Source: an uncultured Eubacteriales bacterium (GTDB lineage: Bacteria; Bacillota; Clostridia; Christensenellales; CAG-138). Taken from it: a stretch of DNA of 11,021 nt. This document shows, one piece after another, positions 1 through 6,788 of the stretch. Within the stretch, counting starts at the first letter, position 1. The number at the start of each line of letters is the position of its first letter. The notes beneath the pieces were generated by a model. The model was given only the letters and a program-made list of their open reading frames with translations, did no database searches and was not told where the DNA came from. The stretch covers positions 1 to 11,021 of the forward strand of contig UREK01000043.1 in NCBI GenBank assembly GCA_900546845.1. Direction: 5' to 3'. The position numbers were made by a program, and so were the translations under genes.

Positions 1-53
1 ATCGTGCCAATGTTTACGTGCGGTTTCGTGCGTTCAAATTTTGCCTTTGCCAT
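1..53 (-). CDS. tuf: Elongation factor Tu, N-terminal fragment (gene runs off the left edge)
   Basis: Only the first 17 codons and part of the next are in the window. They read MAKAKFERTKPHVNIGT, the conserved N-terminus of bacterial EF-Tu, just before the P-loop GHVDHGKT that should lie outside the window. EF-Tu is the cytosolic GTPase that delivers aminoacyl-tRNA to the ribosome. The start is the ATG at 53-51, preceded by AGGAGG (complement of 65-70) with an 11-nt spacer. An ATG at 63-61 is out of frame and only 1 nt from the Shine-Dalgarno sequence, so it is not used. The gene lies 59 bp downstream of a tRNA-Gly on the same strand, with no clear terminator between them. Co-transcription is likely and recalls the tRNA-tufB operons of other bacteria. 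Confidence 0.95.
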   Translation of the reverse strand, partial: MAKAKFERTKPHVNIGT

Positions 54-112
54 TGCGAAACATTCCTCCTAAAATTTGTCGCTTGTTGTTCCCGCATGAA
101 AACGGGAGTTGT

Positions 113-186
113 TGGAGCGGGTGATGGGAATCGAACCCACATGACCGGCTTGGGAAGCCGGCGCTCTGCCACTGAGCTACACCCGC
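113..186 (-). tRNA. tRNA-Gly(CCC)
   Basis: The reverse complement folds as a complete cloverleaf: acceptor stem GCGGGTG/CACCCGC, D-arm GCTC...GAGC, anticodon stem CCGGC/GCCGG around loop TTCCCAA, and T-arm GTGGG/CCCAT with loop TTCGATT. The anticodon is CCC, decoding GGG glycine codons. The discriminator base is U, as usual for bacterial tRNA-Gly, and the 3' CCA is encoded (113-115). It lies just upstream of tuf on the same strand. Confidence 0.97.
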
Positions 187-203
187 GCAACACAGTGTGT
201 TGC
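187..203. repeat. 17-bp perfect inverted repeat at the tRNA 5' boundary
   Basis: GCAACACA-g-TGTGTTGC is a perfect palindrome that begins at the base next to the mature 5' end of tRNA-Gly. In the precursor it would form an 8-bp helix directly beside the RNase P cleavage site, although the 1-nt loop would force opening of the central pairs. No protein or RNA family is recognised. Confidence 0.6.
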
Positions 204-217
204 CATATCGTGCCTTT

Positions 218-246
218 ACAATACAGCATTACTATTCTAATTTAAA
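218..246 (-). promoter_or_regulatory. Possible promoter of the tRNA-Gly/tuf transcript
   Basis: On the minus strand a weak TTTAAA (-35, complement of 241-246) and TATTGT (-10, complement of 218-223) are exactly 17 bp apart in a locally AT-rich patch. A transcript would start near 211, about 25 nt before the mature tRNA 5' end. Both boxes are imperfect, so this is a suggestion only. Confidence 0.35.
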
Positions 247-260
247 TGCGCGCGTTTGTC

Positions 261-305
261 AACAAGCGAATCTGCACGGAAAAGCGGCAATTTCGCTTGT
301 TTTTT
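261..305 (+). terminator. Rho-independent terminator-like hairpin, plus strand
   Basis: AACAAGCGAA (261-270) pairs perfectly with TTCGCTTGTT (292-301) around a 21-nt loop, and the 3' arm merges into six T residues (300-305). In the opposite direction no T-run follows, so it works toward the right. No plus-strand gene lies before it in the window. It could insulate the lipoprotein gene from read-through or end a very short leader RNA. Confidence 0.55.
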
Positions 306-332
306 CCGCGTAGGCCTCTCCGGATTTTTTCG

Positions 333-348
333 CCACAAGATGTTGTGG
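333..348. promoter_or_regulatory. Inverted repeat, candidate operator of the lipoprotein gene
   Basis: CCACAA-gatg-TTGTGG is a perfect 6-bp dyad with a 4-bp spacer. It sits immediately upstream of the TATAAT at 372-377, next to where a -35 box would be. The position suits a transcription factor site. It is not a convincing terminator, since only ATTTT follows it and no gene precedes it. Confidence 0.3.
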
Positions 349-349
349 A

Positions 350-377
350 TTTTGCATGACTGTGATACCGTTATAAT
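350..377 (+). promoter_or_regulatory. Promoter of the DUF885 lipoprotein gene
   Basis: A perfect -10 box TATAAT lies at 372-377. The -35 is poor: TTTTGC at 350-355 gives a 16-bp spacer. Transcription would start near 384, leaving about 48 nt of leader containing the Shine-Dalgarno sequence GAAAGGAG (413-420). Confidence 0.5.
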
Positions 378-431
378 GAGTATGCGGTTTCCCCGCGCAG
401 CGGGCGCCGCGCGAAAGGAGTTTTTCACACG

Positions 432-2249
432 ATGAAGCATTCTATCCGGCTGCTTGCCCTGTGCCTGGCGCTTTCCCTGGCGCTCGGCTTCGTGGGCTGT
501 TCCGGCCTGACCAATCCCCTTGAGCCCTCCGCGCCAACGGCAAGCCCTGCGCCCGCTGGGACCTCCGCGCGGAACGCAAGCGAGCAGCTTGCCGCGCTCG
601 ATCTCGCGCTCTTTAAAAAGGACGTGGAGAGCGACCCGCTCACCCTGAAGCTGGCGCTCAAAGACCCGGAGGCGCTCGGCGTCGAAATGCCGGATGCCAC
701 CTGGGGCGAGCTGAGCTATGAAGAAGCGGCGCGCACCGCTGCCGAATACGGCGAGTTCCTAGCTGAACTGCGGCAGATCGACCGCAGTGCGCTTTCGGAA
801 ACCGAGCAGCTCACCTATGACACCATCGAGCAGGAGCTCTCCGCCTATGCGGAAGGCATGGATTCCTACTATTACGAGGAGGTGCTTTCCCCCTACAACG
901 GCCTGCACACCAACCTGCCGTTCAACTTTGTGCTTTACGAGCTTGACAATGAGCAGGATGCAGAGAACTACCTCGGCCTGCTCGCGGACGCGGCGCGCTA
1001 TGTCGCGGAGGATGTGCTCCGCTTTGAGCAGGAGAAGGCCGAACGCGGCACGTTCATGAACGATGTGACGCTCAACAAGGTGCTGGAGCAGATCAAGGAT
1101 TTCGCGGACGCTGGGGAGAGCTGCTTCCTTTATGCGACGTTTGGGGATTCGCTCGCGCAGCTTGGCCTGGATGCCGACGTGGAGGCGGTCTACCTTGCGG
1201 AAAACGAAGCCGCGGTGGATGCGCTGCTTGAAGCGTATCAAACGCTTTATGACGGGCTCGACGCACTGCGCGGCTCCTGCGCGGGCACGGGCGCGCTGCA
1301 CGAGCACGGCGCGGAAGGCCTTGCCTACTTCGAGGAAGGGCTTAACGCCGCCGCCTGCTCCAGCCTCACGCCGGAGGAAGCGGTGACGCTGCTCGAAAAC
1401 GAGATCAAGGCGGAATACAAGAAGCTCATCACCATCCTCTATACGGATGAGGAAGCCTTGGAGCAGTATGGGACGATTGACCTTAGCGTTGGCACCTCCG
1501 AGGAAAACCTTGCCCTGCTCGAGGAGCTGATGGCGGGCTATTACCCGGAGCTGCCCGCGCATTCGGTGCGCTTTATCGACGTGCCGGAGGAGCTCGAGGA
1601 CCAGTTCAGCCCGGCCGCCTACCTCGTTCCCCCGGTTGATGACGCGAGCGAGAACACGATCATCATCAACGTCAAGACGATGGAGGATGATCCGTGCCTG
1701 CTCGATACCATTGCACACGAGGGGTATCCGGGGCACATGTACCACTATATTTACCTGCGCGGCCTCCTGGAGGAGACGGGCTGGCACCGCCAGAACATGA
1801 ACCTGACCGGGTATTACGAGAGCTGGTCCCAATACGCGGAGAACTTCTTTGACGAATACAACATGGATTTCAGCAACAATTACTGCGTACTCATGAGCAC
1901 GAACGAACGTATCTCCGGCCTGCTGCTGCCGGCACTGCTGAGCATCGGCGTGCATTATTATGGTTGGGATGAAGCGGCCGTTGCAGAACATGTTGCGCCG
2001 TATTTCGATGAGGAAACCGCCGCACAGCTCGTGCCGGCCTATTTCGAGATCGCACTGGACGACCCGTTTTATTACCTGGAGTATGCGCTGGGGTACTCGC
2101 TCTTGCAGCAGGAGCTGCGGGACGCGCAGGCCGAGCTGGGCGAAAAGTTTGACCTGCGCGCCTTCAACGAGGCGTTCCTCTCCATCGGGCCGAGCTATTT
2201 CAACCTGATCTCGCCCAAGCTGGACGCCTGGGTGGCTTCGCAGCAATAA
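432..2249 (+). CDS. DUF885-family lipoprotein, putative zinc metalloprotease
   Basis: A 605-residue predicted extracytoplasmic lipoprotein. The start ATG at 432 follows GAAAGGAG by 11 nt. Residues 1-23 form a type II signal peptide with basic N-terminus, a leucine/alanine-rich core and lipobox FVGC, so Cys23 should be lipidated. A Ser/Pro/Ala/Thr-rich linker follows to about residue 50. The rest resembles DUF885 proteins. It contains HEGYPGHMYH starting at His429, a variant of the HExxPGH signature with likely metal ligands His429/His435 and catalytic Glu430. ESWSQYAE starting at Glu463 matches the usual EGWxxYAE motif and probably supplies the third ligand. The length is typical for the family. 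The substrate is unknown; peptide hydrolysis at the cell surface is inferred from the motif. It stands alone, divergent from tRNA/tuf and convergent with xdhC, and has no evident link to the purine genes. Confidence 0.9.
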   Translation: MKHSIRLLALCLALSLALGFVGCSGLTNPLEPSAPTASPAPAGTSARNASEQLAALDLALFKKDVESDPLTLKLALKDPEALGVEMPDATWGELSYEEAARTAAEYGEFLAELRQIDRSALSETEQLTYDTIEQELSAYAEGMDSYYYEEVLSPYNGLHTNLPFNFVLYELDNEQDAENYLGLLADAARYVAEDVLRFEQEKAERGTFMNDVTLNKVLEQIKDFADAGESCFLYATFGDSLAQLGLDADVEAVYLAENEAAVDALLEAYQTLYDGLDALRGSCAGTGALHEHGAEGLAYFEEGLNAAACSSLTPEEAVTLLENEIKAEYKKLITILYTDEEALEQYGTIDLSVGTSEENLALLEELMAGYYPELPAHSVRFIDVPEELEDQFSPAAYLVPPVDDASENTIIINVKTMEDDPCLLDTIAHEGYPGHMYHYIYLRGLLEETGWHRQNMNLTGYYESWSQYAENFFDEYNMDFSNNYCVLMSTNERISGLLLPALLSIGVHYYGWDEAAVAEHVAPYFDEETAAQLVPAYFEIALDDPFYYLEYALGYSLLQQELRDAQAELGEKFDLRAFNEAFLSIGPSYFNLISPKLDAWVASQQ

Positions 2250-2272
2250 CGCAGCGGAACACAACGCATACA

Positions 2273-2304
2273 AGGACGGGCGCGCCGCATGGCGCGCCCG
2301 TCCT
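2273..2304. terminator. Strong terminator-like hairpin after the lipoprotein gene
   Basis: AGGACGGGCGCGCC (2273-2286) and GGCGCGCCCGTCCT (2291-2304) form a perfect 14-bp GC-rich stem with a 4-nt loop GCAT, 23 bp after the stop codon. The following sequence GGCTTT has only a short T-run, so termination efficiency is uncertain. It may also act as a backstop for minus-strand transcription from xdhC. Confidence 0.7.
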
Positions 2305-2329
2305 GGCTTTCAGGATCAATGGGGTTCGG

Positions 2330-2346
2330 CAATCCTCCGTCACGGC
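2330..2346 (-). repeat. Fragment of the dispersed repeat (end module)
   Basis: CAATCCTCCGTCACGGC matches the left end of the large repeat at 6426-6442 (CAATCCTCAGTCACGGC) at 16 of 17 positions. It appears to be a broken end of another copy lying just outside the intact element that starts at 2371. It implies repeated insertion or rearrangement in this gap. Confidence 0.5.
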
Positions 2347-2370
2347 GCTTGCTTTACAGGGCGGCGTCTT

Positions 2371-2545
2371 GGTAAGGCAATCCCCCGCCGGCAGCTACGC
2401 TGCCGCCACCCCCTTTCAAAAGGGGACGTTTGGGAGTGGTGAACTCCAACGGTTTTCGTATTCGGATAGCGCACGGAAGCGCACATTCCAAAAGGCTCCT
2501 TTGGCAAAGGAGCTGTCCGCGAAGCGGACTGAGGATTGTCTTACC
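2371..2545 (+). repeat. MITE-like repeat, copy A (175 bp, terminal inverted repeats)
   Basis: The left end GGTAAGGCAATCC (2371-2383) is the reverse complement of the right end GGATTGTCTTACC (2533-2545) with one mismatch. Inside are, in order, a CCCCTTT-ca-AAAGGGG hairpin, the block CGTTTGGGAGTGGTGAACTCC, the block CCAAAAGGCTCCTTTGGCAAAGG, and a GTCCGC-gaa-GCGGAC hairpin leading into TGAGGATTGTC. The same modules in the same order occur in the copies near 6.6 kb and 10.9 kb. There is no transposase and no clear target-site duplication, so mobility in trans is inferred. Reading frames through this region are repeat-derived and not genes. Confidence 0.7.
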
Positions 2546-2575
2546 CGCGCAGCCGATCCGAACTGTCGCGATAAA

Positions 2576-2645
2576 CGCCGCTGCCACCTCCCTCAGGGAG
2601 GGAGGTTTGGGCTGCAAAGATTCCAAAAGGCTCCTTTGGCAAAAA
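2576..2645 (+). repeat. Partial second copy of the repeat next to copy A
   Basis: The modules recur: GCTGCCACCTCCCTCAGGGA continuing into GGAGGTTTGGG (compare GCTGCCACCCCCTTT...GTTTGGG in the other copies), then TTCCAAAAGGCTCCTTTGGC (2621-2640). The left terminal repeat is missing, and the copy stops at the run AAAAA next to the xdhC terminator. The gap 2305-2680 therefore holds one intact and at least two broken copies and no gene. Confidence 0.55.
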
Positions 2646-2665
2646 GGCGCGCCCTCCGGCGCGCC
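2641..2665 (-). terminator. Rho-independent terminator of the xdhABC operon
   Basis: On the minus strand GGCGCGCC-GGAG-GGCGCGCC forms an 8-bp, all-GC stem with a 4-nt loop. It is followed directly by TTTTT (complement of 2641-2645), 15 nt beyond the xdhC stop codon. The T-run coincides with the end of a repeat fragment, so the repeat may have contributed part of the terminator. Confidence 0.85.
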
Positions 2666-2680
2666 CCCGATTGCCCATTG

Positions 2681-3184
2681 TCAATTATCCGTTGTCAATT
2701 TCCCCTGCCTGCGCAGCATCGTCTTTTCCACGGCGTTGAGGATGTTTTCATACCCCGTGCAGCGGCAGAGGTGGCCGGAGAGCAGCTTGCGCAGCTCGCC
2801 GCGCGTATATTCCTTGCCAGATTCGAGGATCTCCACCGCCGTCATGATGAAGCCCGGCGTGCAGAAGCCGCACTGCACGGCCGCCTCGTCAATGAATGCC
2901 TGCTGGATGTCCGAAAGCTCGCCGTTTGGGCCGAGGAGGCCTTCCAGCGTGCGGATGTTCTTTCCATCGGCCCAAACAGCAAGGTAGATGCAGGAGTTGA
3001 AGCACTCCCCGTCGATGAGCACGTTGCACGCGCCGCACTCGCCCACCTCGCAGCCCTTCTTCACGGAATTGAGGCTGAAATCGTTGCGCAGCAGATCCGT
3101 GAGCGACGCGCGCACGTCCACCATCTTCTGCACAGGCTTGCCGTTGACCGTACACTTCACAAGTTTGTATTGCGTTTCATGCAT
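2681..3184 (-). CDS. xdhC: Xanthine dehydrogenase, iron-sulfur subunit
   Basis: A 167-residue protein carrying the two [2Fe-2S] clusters that pass electrons from the molybdenum centre to FAD in the XdhABC complex. The plant-ferredoxin-type N-terminal domain has ligands Cys45, Cys50, Cys53 and Cys65 (GCEVGECGAC...C). The helical C-terminal domain has Cys105, Cys108, Cys140 and Cys142 (QCGFCTPG...LCRCTGY). Length and sequence resemble E. coli XdhC (159 aa). The name xdhC is used elsewhere for an unrelated maturation chaperone; this is the Fe-S subunit. Its ATG overlaps the xdhB stop by one base (TGATG), so translation is probably coupled. It is the last gene of the operon. The last residues, KLTTDN, and the stop codon are read from a short direct repeat TTGACAAyGG, so the tail seems to have been reshaped by the adjoining repeat-rich DNA. 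Confidence 0.96.
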   Translation of the reverse strand: MHETQYKLVKCTVNGKPVQKMVDVRASLTDLLRNDFSLNSVKKGCEVGECGACNVLIDGECFNSCIYLAVWADGKNIRTLEGLLGPNGELSDIQQAFIDEAAVQCGFCTPGFIMTAVEILESGKEYTRGELRKLLSGHLCRCTGYENILNAVEKTMLRRQGKLTTDN

Positions 3185-4065
3185 CAGAGTTCACCTCCGC
3201 TCCGTTTGATCGCTTCCGTCAGCGTACGCCGCGCCAGCTCTTCCACAAGGTGCAGGCGGAATTCCTTCGTTGCACGCCAGCTCGTGCGCGGGTTCACGTC
3301 CGCAAGCGCGGCCTTTGCAAACGCTTCGACCGTCTCCGGGGAGACGGGCTTGCCGTTCGCCGCGGCCTCCGCGGAGGGTGCGCGCATCGGCACCGGCCCC
3401 GCCACGCCGTAGGCGAGCCGCGCGCTTACGACGGTCTTTTTGTCCGCCGAAAGCTTCACGTTCGCGGAACAGCCGCAAGTTGCGATGTCCATGGCGTTGC
3501 GCATCGCGTATTTGATGTAATGGCCCTGATAGCCCGCGTAGCTCTCCCTTGGGATGCGGATCGCCGTTTCGATCTCGCCGGGGCGCAGGTCCACCTGCCC
3601 GGCCTTGATGTAGAACTCCCGGATGGGCACCAGACGCACGCCCTCCGCCCCCGTGAGCTCCACGACCGCGTCATAGGCTACGAGCGTTGCGGCGGAATCC
3701 GCGCTCGTCACGCCGTTGCAGGTGTTGCCGCCGATGGTGCCGATGTTGCGGATCTGCGGGCCGCCTACCATATCCACGGCCTCGCCCAGCACGGGGATGT
3801 GCGCCTTGATGAGCGGGTCCTTCGCAATGTGCGAAAAGCTTGTCAGCGCCCCGATGCGGAGGGTCCCGTCCGCTTCCATCGCAACGCCGCGCAGCTCGTT
3901 GAGGCCATAGATGGAAACGAGCGTCGCCCCGGCGAGCTTGCCCTCGCGGATCTGGATCAGCACGTCGCTCCCGCCGGCGATGACCCTCGCTTCCGGGTGC
4001 GCGAGCAGCAGCTCCACCGCGTGGCGCACGCTTTCGGCTTCGTATAATGCCTTGATGTCGTACAT
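3184..4065 (-). CDS. xdhB: Xanthine dehydrogenase, FAD-binding subunit
   Basis: A 293-residue FAD-binding subunit of the molybdenum hydroxylase family. It takes electrons from the Fe-S subunit and passes them to the acceptor (NAD or another carrier; the acceptor cannot be read from sequence). Typical flavin-binding motifs are IAGGSDVLIQ (29-38, Gly31/Gly32/Asp34) and TIGGNTCNG (110-118), followed by TSADSAA. The C-terminal stretch NPRTSWRATKEFRLHLVEEL closely matches the end of E. coli XdhB, which is 292 aa. The start ATG at 4065-4063 follows a GGGGGA-type ribosome binding site (about 4073-4079). The gene lies 17 bp after xdhA and overlaps xdhC by one base, in the canonical xdhA-xdhB-xdhC order. 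Confidence 0.96.
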   Translation of the reverse strand: MYDIKALYEAESVRHAVELLLAHPEARVIAGGSDVLIQIREGKLAGATLVSIYGLNELRGVAMEADGTLRIGALTSFSHIAKDPLIKAHIPVLGEAVDMVGGPQIRNIGTIGGNTCNGVTSADSAATLVAYDAVVELTGAEGVRLVPIREFYIKAGQVDLRPGEIETAIRIPRESYAGYQGHYIKYAMRNAMDIATCGCSANVKLSADKKTVVSARLAYGVAGPVPMRAPSAEAAANGKPVSPETVEAFAKAALADVNPRTSWRATKEFRLHLVEELARRTLTEAIKRSGGEL

Positions 4066-4082
4066 TTTGCTTCCCCCTTTCG

Positions 4083-6371
4083 TTAAAGCAGCCCTTCCTC
4101 TTTGAAGCGGGCAAAGAGGAGGTGAGGTGTGATCGGGATCCGGTCGAAGGCGACGCCTGTGGCGTTCAGGATGGCGTTTCGGATCGCGGGCGCGCCGGGG
4201 CAGGCCGGCGGCTCGCCGAGCGCCTTCGTGCCGTATGCGCTCGTGGGCTCGTAATTCTCCACGAAGCGGGCGGCGATATCCGGGTGATCCATCATGGTGG
4301 AAAGCTTGTAATCGAGCAGGTTGTTGTTGAGCGGCCTGCCCGTCTTTTCGTCGAACAAAAGCTGTTCGGAAAGCCCGTAGCCGATGGCCATGCTCATGCC
4401 GCCGTGTACCTGCGCTTCCGCGAGGGCGGGGTTGATGAGCCTGCCGCAGTCATGCACGTTCACGATGTTGAGGAGCTTCACCTTGCAAAGCGGGATGTCC
4501 ACCTCCACCTCCGCGAGCGAGCAGCCGAAGGAATAGGCGTTGCTCTTGACCTGGTAGGTGCTCTCCGCCGTGATGTGCTCGCTGTGGGAAAGGCTGTAAA
4601 GCGCCTCCGTGGCGAGCTCCCCGAGGGACATGAGCACACGGCCGTCGCTTTTGCGGAGGATGTTCCCATCTACGACGTCCATCTCAAAGGGCGGCATGCG
4701 GGTGAGTTCGTAGGCATATTTGAGGATGCGCTCCTTGAGCATGAGCGCCGTCTGCTTGATGGAGAAGCCGCCGATATACGTCTGCCGCGAAGCGTACGCG
4801 CCGAGGCCGAAGGGCGTTACGTCCGTATCCTGCGTGGAGATCACGTGCACGTCCGCAAACGGGATGCCGAGCGTTTCTGCGGCCATCTGCGCAAAGGCAG
4901 TGTCCGCGCCCTGGCCGATCTCCGTCTCGCCCATCTGGAGCTGGATGGAGCCGTCCTGGTTGAGCACCATCCGGCAGGAGGAGGATTCCAGCGAGATCGG
5001 CCAGACGGCGGTGTTGTACCAGAATACCGCCATGCCCACGCCGTGGCGCACGGGGCCGGTCTCCCTGGCGTATGCTTCCTTTTTGCGCGCATAATCGAGG
5101 TATTCCATGCCTGCGTCGATACACTGGTTCAGCGAGTCGAAATAGTTTTCGTTCTTGGAGAAGCCGTCCACATAGCCGACGGGCATCATGTTTTTCCTGC
5201 GGAAGGCGAGCGGATCCATGTTGAGGGCCCGGGCCACGTCGTCGATGTGGCTTTCCCCGGCGAACATGGCCTGCGGGATGCCGTAGCCGCGCATCGCGCC
5301 CGAGACGGGCTTGTTGGTGAACACGGTGTAAGCGTCGCACTGCAAATTTTCGCACGGGTAGAGCTGCGGGAACGCGCCCATGCCTTTTGCGGCGATGCCG
5401 TGCCCGTGGGAGGCATATGCCCCCTGGTCGGAGAAGCACTCCAGCTTGCGGGCGGCAAAGGTGCCGTCCGGCCGGACGTAGGAGACGATGTGCGTGCGGA
5501 TGGCGTGGCGCACGCGGTTGGAGACGAAGGTTTCCTCCCGGCTGACGTCGAGCTTCACGCGCCTGCCGCCCACTTGTGTGCAGAGGTACGCGCAGAGCGG
5601 CTCATACAATGCGTCCTGCTTGTTGCCGAAACCGCCGCCGATGTAAGGCTTGACGACGCGCACGTTCCCCCAGGGGATGCCGAGCGCTTGGCCGACGATG
5701 CGGCGGACGATGTGCGGGATCTGCGTGGAGGAGGTCACGACGATGCGCCCGCCCTCCATCTCCGCGAAGCAGATGTGGTTTTCAATGTGGCAATGCTGCA
5801 CGGTGGGGGTATCGTACCAGCCCTCTACCTTGATGAGCCCCGGCTCCCGGATCGCGGCCTCGTAATCGCCCTTGTAGATGCTCGTGTGGGCGAGGATGTT
5901 GTTGGGGTATTCCGCGTGCAGCTGCGGCGCGCCCGGCTCCATGGCCTTTTGCGCATCCAGCACGAAGGGGTATTCCTCGTATTCCACGGCGATGGCGTTG
6001 AGCGCCTGCGCCGCGGCGACCTCGTTTTCCGCGACGACGGCGGCGACGTCGTCCCCATAGAAGCGGACGCGGCTGGTCAAAAGCAGGCGGTCCGCCACGT
6101 CCTGGTGGTGCGGGTCGGTGGACCAGGGGTGCCCGGCCGTCGGGAACTTATAATCCGGCACGTCGAAGCAGGTAACGATCTTCACCACGCCCTCGATCCG
6201 TTCCGCCGCGCTCGTGTCGATGCGCTTCACCACGCCGTTTGCGATCGTGGAATGCAGCACCTTTGCAACGAGCGCGTCCCTGGGGCAAAGGTCGTCCGTA
6301 TAGCGCGCGCGGCCGGTCACCTTGTCGAATGCGTCCACGCGCTTTTCACTTTTTCCAACGGTTCCGCTCAT
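4083..6371 (-). CDS. xdhA: Xanthine dehydrogenase, molybdenum-binding catalytic subunit
   Basis: A 762-residue catalytic subunit that hydroxylates purines (hypoxanthine to xanthine, xanthine to urate, or the reverse in some anaerobes) at a molybdopterin centre. The N-terminal hammerhead domain spans about 14-125. Cofactor motifs are GGGFGNK (245-251), GAMRGYG (358-364) and GETEIGQG (481-488). LGEPP places the catalytic Glu at 720. By eye, Glu197 (HIENH) and Arg288 (VRHAIR) align with the purine-orienting Glu802 and Arg880 of bovine xanthine oxidase, which favours a purine substrate over an aldehyde or CO. The C-terminal third closely resembles E. coli XdhA. The ATG at 6371 follows AGGAGGA with a 6-nt spacer. 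No convincing promoter is seen in the 47 bp before the upstream repeat, so it may depend on read-through from ade. Confidence 0.96.
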   Translation of the reverse strand: MSGTVGKSEKRVDAFDKVTGRARYTDDLCPRDALVAKVLHSTIANGVVKRIDTSAAERIEGVVKIVTCFDVPDYKFPTAGHPWSTDPHHQDVADRLLLTSRVRFYGDDVAAVVAENEVAAAQALNAIAVEYEEYPFVLDAQKAMEPGAPQLHAEYPNNILAHTSIYKGDYEAAIREPGLIKVEGWYDTPTVQHCHIENHICFAEMEGGRIVVTSSTQIPHIVRRIVGQALGIPWGNVRVVKPYIGGGFGNKQDALYEPLCAYLCTQVGGRRVKLDVSREETFVSNRVRHAIRTHIVSYVRPDGTFAARKLECFSDQGAYASHGHGIAAKGMGAFPQLYPCENLQCDAYTVFTNKPVSGAMRGYGIPQAMFAGESHIDDVARALNMDPLAFRRKNMMPVGYVDGFSKNENYFDSLNQCIDAGMEYLDYARKKEAYARETGPVRHGVGMAVFWYNTAVWPISLESSSCRMVLNQDGSIQLQMGETEIGQGADTAFAQMAAETLGIPFADVHVISTQDTDVTPFGLGAYASRQTYIGGFSIKQTALMLKERILKYAYELTRMPPFEMDVVDGNILRKSDGRVLMSLGELATEALYSLSHSEHITAESTYQVKSNAYSFGCSLAEVEVDIPLCKVKLLNIVNVHDCGRLINPALAEAQVHGGMSMAIGYGLSEQLLFDEKTGRPLNNNLLDYKLSTMMDHPDIAARFVENYEPTSAYGTKALGEPPACPGAPAIRNAILNATGVAFDRIPITPHLLFARFKEEGLL

Positions 6372-6418
6372 GCGGGTTCCTCCTTTTCAGAAAATATCGG
6401 TTCAAATTGGGGTGGGGG

Positions 6419-6761
6419 AATACGACAATCCTCAGTCACGGCTTGCGCCGTGACAGCCCCACAGTTCGCAATGGTCGCGCTGCGTTGCCGCAGGAGCGGC
6501 TTCCTAGCGCTCCCTTGCTCACTGGGCTTTCGCCTCGCTGCATCGCCCAAGCAAGGAACTTACGGCGCGGGAGACGCGCCGTAAGCCCCCGCCTGCGGGC
6601 GGGGTGCGCCTCGGCTCCGCCCCTTTGCCAAAGGAGCCTTTTGGCCCGTGCGATCTCGTGCGGTGTTCAAATACGGAAAACGCCGGAGTTCACCGCTCCC
6701 AAACGCCCCCTTTTTAAAAGGGGGTGGCAGCGCGTAAGCGCTGACGGGGGATTGCCGTGTC
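6419..6761 (-). repeat. MITE-like repeat, copy B (343 bp) between ade and xdhA
   Basis: Read on the minus strand it has the same module order as copy A. Its ends, GACACGGCAATCC (complement of 6749-6761) and the inverse of AATACGACAATCC (6419-6431), form a 13-bp terminal inverted repeat with 10 matches. Internal structure includes CCCCCTTTTTAAAAGGGGG, a hairpin CCCCGCC/GGCGGGG, CTTACGGCGCG/CGCGCCGTAAG (6559-6585, 11-bp stem), and GTCACGGC/GCCGTGAC before TGAGGATTGTC. It fills most of the 417-bp gap between the ade stop and the xdhA start. Its hairpins could slow or terminate transcription between these genes. Over 92 bp (6553-6644) it matches copy C with one mismatch. Confidence 0.75.
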
Positions 6762-6788
6762 AAGAAGCCGCTTCGCAAAGCCTTCCTC

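Noticed and set aside
90..107. Terminator between tRNA-Gly and tuf
   Set aside because: The stem is only 5 bp (TCCCG/CGGGA) with an 8-nt loop and is followed by ACAACAAG, not a T-run, on the minus strand.
759..2273. Long minus-strand open frame opposite the DUF885 gene
   Set aside because: It lies antisense to a gene with a signal peptide, family motifs and a good ribosome binding site. Its translation is rich in Arg/Val/Leu with no recognisable motif, a usual by-product of GC-rich coding DNA.
2371..2645. CRISPR array or IS element in the repeat-rich gap
   Set aside because: The repeats are not regularly spaced with unique spacers, and no transposase reading frame or fragment is present. 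Module order and inverted ends fit a small non-autonomous repeat better.
2369..3412. Plus-strand open frame crossing the repeats and running opposite xdhC and xdhB
   Set aside because: Its first part translates repeat copy A and the rest is antisense to xdhC and xdhB.
4122..6584. 820-codon plus-strand open frame opposite xdhA
   Set aside because: xdhA on the other strand has all family motifs. The antisense frame runs on into repeat copy B and shows no domain and no plausible start site.
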